Below are positions 1-9,167 of a stretch of DNA of 64,000 bases, one piece after another; positions within the stretch are counted from its first letter, which is position 1, and each line of letters begins with the position of its first letter. Below the pieces are notes generated by a model, which did not search any database, was not told the DNA's origin, and was given only the letters and a program-made list of their open reading frames with translations. Made by a program: the position numbers and the translations under genes. The stretch spans positions 282,810 to 346,809 of the forward strand of contig NZ_JBEFTX010000006.1 of NCBI RefSeq assembly GCF_040195635.1, read 5' to 3'. Source of the stretch: Thermasporomyces sp040195635 (GTDB taxonomy: Bacteria; Actinomycetota; Actinomycetes; Propionibacteriales; Actinopolymorphaceae).

Positions 1-391
1 TCGGATGCACCGGAGTAGACCATGGCCCGACCCTAGACGACGGATTCCGGGTAGAGCCGGCTGACTCGCGGCTGACTCGATGGGCGGACACCGACGGCCC
101 GGCAAAGGCGTCGGCACGCCGTCGGCCGTCCGGGCTTCGGCGGGCGTCGGCAGGTAGCGAACCGGCGCCGTCGAGCGGCGAGCGGGCGCGGGCGGGCCGG
201 GCCCCGGCAGTTGGACGGCTGAGCGGCAGCGGTGGCCGTTCGGGCGACGCCGAGGCGGACGCACGCCTGGCATGGTTGCCACAGATCCCGGGATGCTTAC
301 CCGGTCAGCAAATTTGCAAGTCTGGCGGTCTGTCCACAGCATTTTCTGAACGCGCCCACCGATGGCAAATGTTGAGGAAAGATAACGAACC
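1..391. other. Non-coding leader region
   Basis: I see no credible gene here. The region is very GC-rich and contains a short tandem repeat (CGGCTGACTCG twice, near 57-78), a GC-rich potential hairpin around 95-140, and a near-match to the actinobacterial DnaA box (CTGTCCACA, about 330-338). The Shine-Dalgarno GAGGAAAG at 374-381 serves the gene starting at 392. Confidence 0.6.
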
Positions 392-1003
392 ATGCGTGGC
401 CGGCGCTTCATGCCTTACGACGTGCACGAGGAGAAGGAACGCCTCCGCCGGCGGATCCTCCTCCAGCGCAGCAAACTGCGGCCTGCGGACCTGCAGGCGG
501 CCGCGGTCGAACTGTGCGAGGTGCTGCTCGGCGTGCCCGAAGTCAGCCGGGCCGCGGTCGTGGCGGCCTACGTCGGCGTAGGCACCGAGCCGGGTACCGG
601 TCCCCTGCTCGACGCCCTTGATCGGCGGGGGATCCGGGTACTGCTTCCCGTCCTCGGGCGTGATCTCGACCTGGACTGGGCGGCCTACACCGGGCCCGGA
701 ACGCTGACGCGCGCGCGGCTCGGCCTGCTTGAACCGTCCGGGCGCCGCCTTGGCCGGGAGGCGGTCGCGACAGCTGACGCCGTGCTCGTCCCCGGGCTGG
801 CCGCGGACCGCACCGGCATGCGCCTCGGCCGCGGGGGTGGCAGCTACGACCTCGCGCTGCCGCGGATCGCCCGCGAGGCGTTCAGCTGCGTACTGCTTCA
901 CGACGGCGAAGTTCTGGAGGGTGCCGTGCCCAGCGACCGCAGCGACTGGCGCGTACGCGCGGCAGCCACGCCGTCGGGTCTGATCCGCTTCCCGCCCCCG
1001 TAG
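392..1003 (+). CDS. 5-formyltetrahydrofolate cyclo-ligase
   Basis: Cytosolic enzyme expected to convert 5-formyl-THF to 5,10-methenyl-THF using ATP, returning a folate storage form to one-carbon metabolism. At 203 aa it has the usual family length. The N-terminal basic stretch (KERLRRRILLQR) and the C-terminal glycine-rich motif LGRGGGSYD (about residues 149-157), which forms the ATP/substrate loop, match the family. I chose ATG 392 because GAGGAAAG lies 10 nt upstream; ATG 410 is an alternative. In many actinobacteria this gene sits near the FmdB/MTAP/SAF genes that here lie at 12.1-14.3 kb, so the acylase and ABC importer lie between. Identification is secure. Confidence 0.9.
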   Translation: MRGRRFMPYDVHEEKERLRRRILLQRSKLRPADLQAAAVELCEVLLGVPEVSRAAVVAAYVGVGTEPGTGPLLDALDRRGIRVLLPVLGRDLDLDWAAYTGPGTLTRARLGLLEPSGRRLGREAVATADAVLVPGLAADRTGMRLGRGGGSYDLALPRIAREAFSCVLLHDGEVLEGAVPSDRSDWRVRAAATPSGLIRFPPP

Positions 1004-1059
1004 CCGCCGAATGCCGGGGGTCGTCCGTAACGGCGATCGCCTTTGTCGGCAGGGCGCCT

Positions 1060-1121
1060 GTGATCATGAAGGAAAAGTCGCGTACATGACGCGAAACGTT
1101 CATGATCACGTTCATGATCAC
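1060..1121. repeat. Short palindromic repeat cluster
   Basis: GTGATCATGAA at 1060-1070 is followed by two head-to-tail copies of GTTCATGATCAC (1098-1109 and 1110-1121), which are inverse to the first copy. The unit contains the palindrome TCATGA/TGATCA. It lies between two convergent genes and could form a stem in RNA from either strand. It resembles dispersed intergenic palindromic elements of actinomycetes; that is from memory and has not been searched. Confidence 0.6.
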
Positions 1122-1161
1122 GGATACCGGCGCCAACCAAGGGACCGAAGGGATCGAGAGG

Positions 1162-3807
1162 TCATGGCACAAGGACCAGATGGTACCCGGCTGCCTTCGT
1201 CACGGCCCGCCTGGTGAACGCCCATGGCACAGTCTTCCCGCCGACCCAGTCCTCGATCTGGTCGTTGTAGTGCGGCGAAGATGGATGCCCTGACACACCG
1301 GTGAGGTTGATCCACCGCGACCGGTCGAGGTCTGCGAGGTCGACGACCATCCGCATCGACGGAACGGACGTGACCGAGTAGTCCTCCCCCGCCGCGTCCC
1401 ACCCGGTCGCGAGCACCGCATCGGAGCCGCCGGCCACTTCGTACGGGCCCCGGTTGAACAGGCGCTCCAGCGGGCCGATCCCACTCGATCCCAACGAGGA
1501 GTTGACCAGTTCGAGCTCGTGCAGTTTTCCCCAACGCCACCGCGTCGGATCCTTGGCGAGGTCCTTGGTCAACTCCGCCCTGGCCCGCACCATCGCCTTG
1601 GCCAACATCGTGTCCCGGTCCTCACGCACCTTCTTCGTACGTACGTCGTCCCACCATGGGCTGTCGGGTTGGGTGGCGAGCCGGCGCACGACCTCATACC
1701 ACCGGTCGCCTCCACCCGGCCACGCACCTTGCGGAATCTCATCGCGGAAGGTCAACGCCAGCAGGTGGCGCCAGACCGCGTTGAAGTACGCCGCCGGCGC
1801 CGAGTCCACGCCCTGGCGGAAATCCCAACCAGCGAAGAGCTCCTGCGCTTGCGCGGTGAACCCGTCGAGCTTCACCTTCTGCAGGTACGGCACGAGGAAC
1901 GCGGCATTGGCGTTGTACGTATCGGCCTGGATGCGCAGCATCGTGGCAGTGTCAACCTTGCCTTGCTTCTTGATCGCCGTACGAATGAGATCGCCGATCC
2001 GGTCGCTGCGATAGCCGTAGGCCGGCCGGTCGGTGAGATGGTACGGATAGCTTGCCGGTGCGACGGACTGGTTGGCGGTCACGAGGTAGCCCTGCTCCGG
2101 GTCGAGCACCGACGGCAGCTTGTCGAAGGGAACCCAGCCGTCCCATTCGTACCTGCTCGTCCAGCCGGGCACCGCCCACTCGCCGGTGCCTTCCCGCCGG
2201 ACCGGGATCCGGCCGGGTGCCTGGTAGCCGATATGCCCGTCGACGTCGGCGTAGATCAGGTTCTGTGCCGGCACCTCCAAAAGCTCGGCGGCCGACCGGA
2301 ACTGCGTCCAGTCGCGGGCGGCGTTCAACCGGAAGATGGCCTCGGCGGTGCGGCCGGGCTCGAGGGCGGTCCAGCGCAGCGACACACCCGTCTGCCAACC
2401 CCCTTTGCGCGCCTCCTGACCAGTGGCCGACCGGGACATGGCACGGCGTACCCGGTCGTGAACGTCGGAGAGCAGGGGTCCGTGCCTGGTCGCGCGTACC
2501 TCGATTCCGACCGGTTCCTCACCTTTGACCCCGATGAGCTCCCGGCGCGTGGACAGCGGCTCACGTTCACCGTCGTACATGTAGGTGTTGCCGTCCACGC
2601 GTTCGACGTAGAGATCCATGACGTCGGCGCCGAGGTTGGTGAAGCCCCAGGCGATCTGACGGTTGTGGCCGATGACAACGCCTGGTACGCCGGCGAAGCC
2701 GAACCCGGCGACGTCGAACCTGCAGGTGGGGGACAGCCGCCGGCAGTGCAGTCCGGTCTGGTGCCAGACCGAGGGCATCGTGGGCGCGAGATGTGGATCA
2801 TTGGCGAGAAGGGGCTTGCCGGTGGTGGTGTGTTTCCCTGCGATCACCCAGGAATTCGAGCCGAGGCCGGAACGCCCGTCCGCCCCCGCACCGCCACCTC
2901 CGACGCCTTCTCCGTCACGGCCGCGGCCAACACCTTCGATACCGCCTCCGACGCCGAGTGGCGCGCTCGCATCGAGCAGCTGGCGTACTCTCCGCAACGC
3001 GTCGGCGGTGCCGGCCGGCAGCGCGGCTCGTCCCGGGCTGCGGGCGACACTCGCAGGCGTCGCACGCCGGTCCGTGACGATGGGCGTGTGTCGGTCGAAC
3101 GGGTAGGCGGGATAGAGCTCACCGACCCGCGGAGGCGACAGCTTGGTCGAAGCCAAGGCGCGGTCGATCTCGTCGTCCAGGTTCGCGCGGAGGTCCCACG
3201 CCATGGCTTTCAACCAGGCGAGCGAGTCGACCGGTGTCCATGCCTCGGGGCGTTCGCCGGGCCCGAGCCGTCCGAGGGTGTATTCGACGGACAGCCGAGA
3301 ACCGCTGTGTTCGGCGAGGTAGGCATTCACTCCGTCGGCGTAGGCGTTGAGATAACCGCGCGTCTGGACCGACAGCAACGGGAACTCGCGCTCAGCCACC
3401 CGCCGCCAGCCGAGGGTACGCACCAGAGCGTCCGTCTCCACCAGGTCGTGGCCGAACCACTCGGCGAGCCGCCCCGCGGTGAGATGACGGCGAAAGTCCA
3501 TCTCGAAGAACCGGTCCTGCGCGTGGACATATCCCTGTGCCCGAAAGAGATCTTCGGAGGAGTCGGCGTAGATCTGTGGCACTCCGAGGGAGTCACGACG
3601 CACGTCCACCTTGGCCGTCAGTCCGGGTAGGGCGGCGCGGCCATCGTAGGTGGGCAGCGACCTGCGGACGCTCACGATCACCGCACCCGCCGAGGCGACG
3701 AGGGCGAAGACGAGAATGATCGCGAGGCCCAACACGAGCCGGGCCAGAAGGGGTCGTCGCACCCTCCGCAGCCTAATGGCTACGTCCCGCCGCCGAATCG
3801 CCATCAT
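1162..3807 (-). CDS. Penicillin acylase family Ntn-hydrolase, membrane anchored
   Basis: Predicted extracytoplasmic amidase/acylase that cleaves N-acyl amides (beta-lactam side chains, acyl-homoserine lactones or related amides; substrate unknown). 881 aa from the chosen start. Residues 21-48 form a signal anchor after a basic N-terminus. The alpha-chain region follows, with VHAQDRFFEMD near residue 95. A Gly-rich spacer (about 284-315) precedes GSNSW. Ser317 of Gly316-Ser317-Asn318 is the expected autocatalytic cleavage point and nucleophile of the beta chain. The beta chain carries LLANDPHL and GHNRQIAWGFTN motifs. The start at 3807 (Met-Met) has GTGGAG 5 nt upstream; a further in-frame extension exists upstream but is implausible. 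It converges with the cyclo-ligase gene and diverges from the ABC importer. The glycine-rich linker is unusually long. Confidence 0.88.
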   Translation of the reverse strand: MMAIRRRDVAIRLRRVRRPLLARLVLGLAIILVFALVASAGAVIVSVRRSLPTYDGRAALPGLTAKVDVRRDSLGVPQIYADSSEDLFRAQGYVHAQDRFFEMDFRRHLTAGRLAEWFGHDLVETDALVRTLGWRRVAEREFPLLSVQTRGYLNAYADGVNAYLAEHSGSRLSVEYTLGRLGPGERPEAWTPVDSLAWLKAMAWDLRANLDDEIDRALASTKLSPPRVGELYPAYPFDRHTPIVTDRRATPASVARSPGRAALPAGTADALRRVRQLLDASAPLGVGGGIEGVGRGRDGEGVGGGGAGADGRSGLGSNSWVIAGKHTTTGKPLLANDPHLAPTMPSVWHQTGLHCRRLSPTCRFDVAGFGFAGVPGVVIGHNRQIAWGFTNLGADVMDLYVERVDGNTYMYDGEREPLSTRRELIGVKGEEPVGIEVRATRHGPLLSDVHDRVRRAMSRSATGQEARKGGWQTGVSLRWTALEPGRTAEAIFRLNAARDWTQFRSAAELLEVPAQNLIYADVDGHIGYQAPGRIPVRREGTGEWAVPGWTSRYEWDGWVPFDKLPSVLDPEQGYLVTANQSVAPASYPYHLTDRPAYGYRSDRIGDLIRTAIKKQGKVDTATMLRIQADTYNANAAFLVPYLQKVKLDGFTAQAQELFAGWDFRQGVDSAPAAYFNAVWRHLLALTFRDEIPQGAWPGGGDRWYEVVRRLATQPDSPWWDDVRTKKVREDRDTMLAKAMVRARAELTKDLAKDPTRWRWGKLHELELVNSSLGSSGIGPLERLFNRGPYEVAGGSDAVLATGWDAAGEDYSVTSVPSMRMVVDLADLDRSRWINLTGVSGHPSSPHYNDQIEDWVGGKTVPWAFTRRAVTKAAGYHLVLVP

Positions 3808-4723
3808 CGAGGCTCCACTCGTTGTCTTCATGGTGTGAAGCCGGGCCATCCGCGGCGTGAGCCAGAAGGCCCCGAGCCGGACGGTGGCCCGGGAGCCGCC
3901 GCGCAGGGTGGGCCAGTAGTGGCCAGGTGAGGATGCCGGTTCTCCTTGCCAGACCGGCACTGCTGTGCTTGCGCCATTTCTGGCACGCACCCGCCGGCAG
4001 GTGTGGCATCGATGCCAGTACGGTCGCTGGCAGGGCGGCTCCCAGCGAAGCGGGCGGCTCCCAGCGAAGCGGGCGGCGATCAGTGCAACGGAGACGCAAT
4101 GCCCGTGCAATGCGGTCACGGCAGTGACACGACAGCCCACTCCAACGTTGAACCACGCACCGCTACGCAGTCCTGACCGCCCGTAGTCCACCCAGGAAAG
4201 TCGGTCTCAACTTGATCCAGCCCCTTGGAACCCCGGCCTGCAGGGCATTAACATGCCCGAAATTGCGCGGGCCTTGAAGCTGTTCAAGGTCGGCGCATCA
4301 CGATGCCCGGAAGAGGTAACGAGACGGTCGCAATACGATGACAAATAGCAGGCAGGCAACTCATCGGCGCCTCCGGAGAAGTCTTCTCCGGAGTCCGTTC
4401 GTTGCCGTTCGCCCATCACGGACGCCGCGTCGCAACCGCGCCTCGCAGACCTCCGTGAGCCGGGCATGACCGACGCCACGACACGCGCGCACCCAACGAA
4501 TGGTGGGACGTGGCGGCGGCGTCGTGGCAGTGGTGGCCAACTCTCGACCACCATCGGCGAATCGCTTCATCCCCTCAGTGCCATGGCAACCGGGACCGGA
4601 CACCCGTCCCGCGGTGGGGTCGCCTGGCGCCCACACACTCCGAGCTTGCGTACCCCGCCGGCACCGCCGGCAGCTCCCCAGGACGTAAGCCCTTAGCCCG
4701 TTGAAAGAAAGGGCGCAACTGCG
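3808..4723. other. Long divergent intergenic region
   Basis: 916 bp between the divergent acylase and solute-binding-protein genes. No reading frame here resembles a known protein. It holds a 19-bp tandem repeat (4033-4077) and should contain the promoters of both flanking transcription units. GAAAGAAAGGG at 4703-4713 is the ribosome binding site for the gene at 4724. Confidence 0.55.
4033..4077. repeat. 19-bp tandem repeat, 2.4 copies
   Basis: The unit GGGCGGCTCCCAGCGAAGC occurs at 4033-4051 and 4052-4070, with a partial third copy at 4071-4077. It lies in the divergent promoter region. No function can be assigned. Confidence 0.75.
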
Positions 4724-6880
4724 ATGAGTGACTTTGTACCCCAGATGAGCCAGGCAATGCTCAACCGCCGAACGTTCCTCTACACGTCCGCCGCCGCGGC
4801 CGGCGCGGTCATGCTCGGCTCTTGTTCGAGCGGAACTCCCTCCGGCTCGAAGGAGACGAAGGCGCCTACCGGTGGCTCGACGGCCAAAGGATCTGAAACC
4901 AAGCCGCTGAGCAAGCCCGCCAAGTTCAACGAGGCGCCCATGCTTGCCGACATGGTGAAGTCAGGCGACCTGCCTCCCATCGAGGAGCGGCTTCCCGAGA
5001 ACCCATATGTGATTCCGCACAAGTGGGCTCAGCCCGGCAAGTTCGGTGGCCAGGCGTTGCTGATCAGCAAGCCCGGCACCGGCGGTCCGGTCGATGGATC
5101 AGTCAAGGAGTTCATGTACGGCTACTCCCTGCTGCGTTATCTCAACGACGGGCTCGACATCGGCCCGGGCCTCGTCGAGAGCTGGGAGTCCAACGACGAC
5201 GCCTCGGAATGGACCCTGCATTTCCGCAAGGGCCTCAAGTGGTCCGACGGCGAGCCGTGGACGACCGCCGACATCATGTTCTGGTGGGATGACATGGTCA
5301 TCAACGAGGACCACTCCGACGTTCCCCCGGACGAGGCCCGCTCCGGCAAGGGCACGCTCGCGAAGTTCACCGCTCCGGACGACACCACCCTGGTGCTGAC
5401 CTTCGACGCGCCGACCCCGCTCACCGCAGACCGGCTGGCCATGTGGGTCAACGGCACCGTGGGGAACGGCCCGAAGTGGATGGCACCCCGGCACTACGCC
5501 GAGCAGTTCCACCCGAAGTACAACAAGGACGTGGCAAAGGACTGGGCGGAACAGGGCAAGGAGTTCGAGCTCAAGGTCGACTGGTCCCGCAATCCAGACT
5601 GCCCGACGATGACCGGGTGGAAGCTCAAGACCCTGAACGAAGGCCGCAGCGTCGTCTACGACCGCAATCCGTACTACTACGTCGTGATGCCCAACGGTGA
5701 CCAGCTGCCCTACCTCGACCAGCTCAACTTCTCGATGGTCCAGGACCCCGAGGTCGGCAAGCTGCAGGCCCAGCAGGGCAAGGTCGACTACATACAAGGG
5801 CAGTTCTCCGACATCGGCCTGGCGGACATCTCGACCATGAAGAACGCCGAGTCGACCTCCCAGCTCGACGTGATCCTCTGGGACGGCGGCTCGGGCACGA
5901 GCTCGATGTTCTTCTTCAACTACGACCACAAGGACGAGAACTTCCGCGAGCTCATCCGCGAGCCGAAGTTCCGTCAGGCCTTGTCTCTCGGAGTGAATCG
6001 GACTGAGATCCAGAAGGCGCTCTACTTCAACACCGGCGAACTCACGACCGGCACACTCAGCCCGAAGGCGATCGAGTATCTCGTCAACGACGAGGGCAAG
6101 ACCGTCTACAAGCAGTGGCGGGACTCCTTCGTCGAGCATGATGTGGAGGGCGCCAAGGCGCTCCTCGACGAGATCGGCGTCGTCGACAAGGACGGCGACG
6201 GTTTCCGCGAGTTCCCCGACGGTTCGAAGCTCACCGTCCGGCTCGACTTCCCGGCCGACACCGACGACGAGCACAAGTCCAAGAACCAGTATCTCGTCGC
6301 GGACTGGAAAGAGATCGGGATCAAGGCGACCCAGAACCCCGTGGCACCTGAGGCGTTCGGCGACCAGTGGAACGCCGGCGAACTCTCCGCCCACAGCGCG
6401 TGGGAGGTCGGCGACGGCCCCAACCACCTCGTCTACCCGCAGTGGCTGGTGCCGCTCGAGCCGTCCCGCTGGGCGCCGCTCGAGGGCCAGATGTACAACG
6501 TCCGCGGCACGCCGGACGAGAAGAAGCAGTTGAACGTCGACCCGTTCGACCGCACGCCGCCGCGGATGGAGCCGGACCCCGACGGACCGATCCAGAAGCT
6601 GTGGGACCTCTACGACCAGACCAAGGTCGAGCCCGACGAGATGTCGCGGCACCAGCTGGTCTGGGAGATGGTCAAGATCCACGCCACCGACGGACCGTTC
6701 TTCATGGGTGTCGTCGCCAACACACCTCGGGTCATCCTCGCCAAGAAGGATCTCGGAAACGTGCCACGGAAGGAGAACCTCGCACTCGGAGGATTCGCCA
6801 ACCCGTGGATCCACCCGACTCCCGCGGTCTATGACCCCGAGACCTACTTCTGGCAGAAGCCCGAGGAACACGAGATCTGA
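4724..6880 (+). CDS. ABC transporter substrate-binding lipoprotein, family 5
   Basis: Extracellular solute receptor of a Dpp/Opp-type importer. At 718 aa it is longer than typical 500-600 aa peptide binders. Such long family-5 proteins are also found binding oligosaccharides, so the ligand may be peptide or glycan. RR at residues 15-16 (NRRTFL) gives a twin-arginine signal, and the lipobox LGSC puts the lipidated cysteine at 34. A Ser/Gly/Lys/Thr-rich tether follows. The family-5 core contains the VESWESNDDASEWTLHFRKG type motif near residues 160-180 and FRQALSLGVNR near 418. ATG 4724 is preceded by GAAAGAAAGGG at 10 nt. It is the first gene of a five-gene importer operon and is followed by a 109-nt gap. 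Confidence 0.92.
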   Translation: MSDFVPQMSQAMLNRRTFLYTSAAAAGAVMLGSCSSGTPSGSKETKAPTGGSTAKGSETKPLSKPAKFNEAPMLADMVKSGDLPPIEERLPENPYVIPHKWAQPGKFGGQALLISKPGTGGPVDGSVKEFMYGYSLLRYLNDGLDIGPGLVESWESNDDASEWTLHFRKGLKWSDGEPWTTADIMFWWDDMVINEDHSDVPPDEARSGKGTLAKFTAPDDTTLVLTFDAPTPLTADRLAMWVNGTVGNGPKWMAPRHYAEQFHPKYNKDVAKDWAEQGKEFELKVDWSRNPDCPTMTGWKLKTLNEGRSVVYDRNPYYYVVMPNGDQLPYLDQLNFSMVQDPEVGKLQAQQGKVDYIQGQFSDIGLADISTMKNAESTSQLDVILWDGGSGTSSMFFFNYDHKDENFRELIREPKFRQALSLGVNRTEIQKALYFNTGELTTGTLSPKAIEYLVNDEGKTVYKQWRDSFVEHDVEGAKALLDEIGVVDKDGDGFREFPDGSKLTVRLDFPADTDDEHKSKNQYLVADWKEIGIKATQNPVAPEAFGDQWNAGELSAHSAWEVGDGPNHLVYPQWLVPLEPSRWAPLEGQMYNVRGTPDEKKQLNVDPFDRTPPRMEPDPDGPIQKLWDLYDQTKVEPDEMSRHQLVWEMVKIHATDGPFFMGVVANTPRVILAKKDLGNVPRKENLALGGFANPWIHPTPAVYDPETYFWQKPEEHEI

Positions 6881-6989
6881 CCGAGACCGTACGCGCTGTG
6901 GGACCGATCGCCTCCCGGTCCCACGGCGCGTACCTGGAGGGTACGACTGCTAGTCCTGACGGGGACCCAACGACCGGGAGACAACCGCC

Positions 6990-7976
6990 ATGCTTGCGTT
7001 CATCGTGCGCCGAGGCCTCTACATGGTCGTCACGCTGTTCATCGTCTCGATCGTCAGCTTTGTCCTGATCGAGGCGCCTCCCGGTGACGCGCTGACCGCT
7101 GAGATCCAACGCCTGCGGAGTATCGGCAACAACGTCTCGCAGGACCAGATCACCGCGCTCGAGGTCCGCTACGGCGTCAAGGACCCGGTCATGGTGAAGT
7201 ACGGCAAGTGGATCGGCGGCTTCGTCAAGGGCGACTTCGGCCAGTCGTTCACCGAACGCACCCCGGTGGCGGACCTCATCTGGGGCCGGCTCGGCTTCAC
7301 GATCATGCTCGCCGGTGGCGCGACCGCTCTCGCATGGCTCATCGCGATACCTATAGGTGTCTATTCAGCAACCCATCGATATTCGTTACCCGACTACCTC
7401 ATCACGCTCATCCAGTTCATCGGCGTCGCGATCCCGGAGTTCCTGTTGGCGCTGATCGTGCTGGTCTTCGCCGCCCGGTTCCTGGGTGCGGATGTCGGCG
7501 GACTGTTCTCAGTGGAGTACCAGGACGCGCCGTGGGGCGTCGGCAAGGTCGTCGACCTGCTCAAGCATCTCTGGATTCCGTTGGTCGTCATCTCCGCCGG
7601 AAGCACGGCGTGGCTCACCCGCGTGATGCGGGCGAACCTCCTCGACGTCCTGAACCAGCAGTACGTCCAGACAGCTCGCGCCAAGGGCGTGCTCGAGCGC
7701 CGGGTGATCTGGAAGCACGCGGTCCGAAATGCCGTTCACCCGTTGATCATGGCACTGGGTACGACGCTTCCGGTGATCATCTCCGGTGAGGCGATCGTGG
7801 GAATCGTGCTGAACCTTCCCACGATCGGGCCGCTGTTCCTGCGAGCACTGCTCAACCAGGACATGTATCTCGCGGTCGGCATTCTGATGATCTTGTCCGT
7901 CCTGCTGCTTATCGGCAACCTGCTCGCCGACATCGCGCTGGCGTGGGTCGATCCTCGAGCCCGTTCCGCCGAGTGA
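6990..7976 (+). CDS. ABC transporter permease, DppB/OppB type
   Basis: First inner-membrane permease of the importer. It is 328 aa with about six transmembrane segments: TM1 at residues 10-30, a large extracytoplasmic loop, then five helices from about residue 105. The C-terminal half carries the EAA-type coupling loop that contacts the ATPases (residues about 220-245, containing TARAKGVLERRVIWKHAVRNA). GGGAG about 9 nt upstream supports ATG 6990. It is followed after 13 nt by the partner permease. Identification is firm; substrate is inferred only from the operon. Confidence 0.92.
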   Translation: MLAFIVRRGLYMVVTLFIVSIVSFVLIEAPPGDALTAEIQRLRSIGNNVSQDQITALEVRYGVKDPVMVKYGKWIGGFVKGDFGQSFTERTPVADLIWGRLGFTIMLAGGATALAWLIAIPIGVYSATHRYSLPDYLITLIQFIGVAIPEFLLALIVLVFAARFLGADVGGLFSVEYQDAPWGVGKVVDLLKHLWIPLVVISAGSTAWLTRVMRANLLDVLNQQYVQTARAKGVLERRVIWKHAVRNAVHPLIMALGTTLPVIISGEAIVGIVLNLPTIGPLFLRALLNQDMYLAVGILMILSVLLLIGNLLADIALAWVDPRARSAE

Positions 7977-7989
7977 GGGGTAACTAAAG

Positions 7990-9108
7990 ATGGCCATGGT
8001 TTCCGAACCCACGCACGACGTGACGGCGGCTCCGATCGAAAAGGGCAGCGACGTCGGCGAGGTCTCGCAGTGGCGGCTGATGGCGAGGCGTTTCAAGCAG
8101 AGCAAGCTCGCGGTGACCGGCGGCCTCATCCTGCTGGTGATGTACGCGATCGCGCTCCTTGCTCCGTTCCTCTCGCCCAACGACCCGACCGCCGTCGACT
8201 CCAATCTCAAGAACGCCGCACCGTCGAAGCTCACCTGGGACGGCGGTCTCGCCATCTGCGGGCAGACGCAGACACTCAACGAGGAGAACTTCACCTTCGA
8301 ATACAAGGTCGACTGCAACAAGGCGTCGAAGGTCGAGTGGTTCGGCAAAGGCTACGAGTACAAGATATTGGGCTTGATCCCCAGCGACCGTCACCTGATA
8401 ACCGCGAAGGAGCCGACCAAGCTGATGCTGTGGGGTGGCGATATCGACGGTCGTGACGTCTTCAGCCGTACCCTCGCCGGGTCCCAGGTCTCGTTGACCA
8501 TCGGGCTGTTCGGCGTCAGTGTCGCGACCATTCTCGCGGCCGTCATCGGCACGATCTCGGGCTATTTCGGCGGCCTGGTGGACAACCTGCTCCAACGGGC
8601 GATCGAGATCATCCTTTCTGTGCCGACGCTGCCGCTGTGGGCGACGATGGCGGCGGTGCTTCCCCGAGACATGACCGTGACGAAACGGTACTTCCTCATC
8701 ACCATCATCCTGTCGCTGGTGGCGTGGGCAGGTCTCGCCCGCCAGGTGCGCGGAAAGGTGATGGCGTATTCGAGCGCCGACTACGTGGCCGCCGCGCGCG
8801 CGGCGGGCAGTGGGCACAGCCGGATCATCCTGACGCACATGGTGCCGAACTCCGTCAGTCACCTCGTGGTCGTCACGATGCTGGCGATTCCTGGGACCAT
8901 CATCGCCGAGACCTCACTGTCGTTCCTCGGCATCGGCATGCTGCCGCCGGCGGTGAGTTGGGGAGTCCTGCTGCAGGACGCCCAGAAGATTCAGGTCGTC
9001 ACGCAGTATCCCTGGATGCTCATTCCCGCGGTGGCCGTCATTCTCGCGGTGACGTGTTACCAGCTCCTGGGTGACGGAGTCAGAGACGCGGTGGACCCCT
9101 ATGGCTGA
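7990..9108 (+). CDS. ABC transporter permease, DppC/OppC type, with long periplasmic insert
   Basis: Second permease of the importer, 372 aa against about 290-310 for ordinary DppC. The extra length is an insert of roughly 70 residues between TM1 (about 40-60) and the conserved LWGGDIDGRDVFSR motif (about residue 152). It contains two cysteines (ICG and VDCNK) and is probably an exported loop touching the long binding protein. YejE-like permeases also have extended loops here. The EAA loop (AAARAAGSGHSRIILTHMVPN) is near residues 262-282. A GAGGGG element lies upstream of ATG 7990. Next gene follows after 59 nt. Confidence 0.9.
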   Translation: MAMVSEPTHDVTAAPIEKGSDVGEVSQWRLMARRFKQSKLAVTGGLILLVMYAIALLAPFLSPNDPTAVDSNLKNAAPSKLTWDGGLAICGQTQTLNEENFTFEYKVDCNKASKVEWFGKGYEYKILGLIPSDRHLITAKEPTKLMLWGGDIDGRDVFSRTLAGSQVSLTIGLFGVSVATILAAVIGTISGYFGGLVDNLLQRAIEIILSVPTLPLWATMAAVLPRDMTVTKRYFLITIILSLVAWAGLARQVRGKVMAYSSADYVAAARAAGSGHSRIILTHMVPNSVSHLVVVTMLAIPGTIIAETSLSFLGIGMLPPAVSWGVLLQDAQKIQVVTQYPWMLIPAVAVILAVTCYQLLGDGVRDAVDPYG

Positions 9109-9167
9109 GGGTTCGTGGGGCGGGCAACCGGCACGATCCACCGGCGCTAGGAGGCAGGGAAGTCCAG

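Noticed and set aside
1519..3630. 703-codon plus-strand open frame
   Set aside because: Antisense to the penicillin acylase gene, whose protein has clear domains; long antisense frames are expected at this GC content.
5099..6871. 590-codon minus-strand open frame
   Set aside because: Antisense to the solute-binding protein gene; Leu/Val/Arg-rich with no domain.
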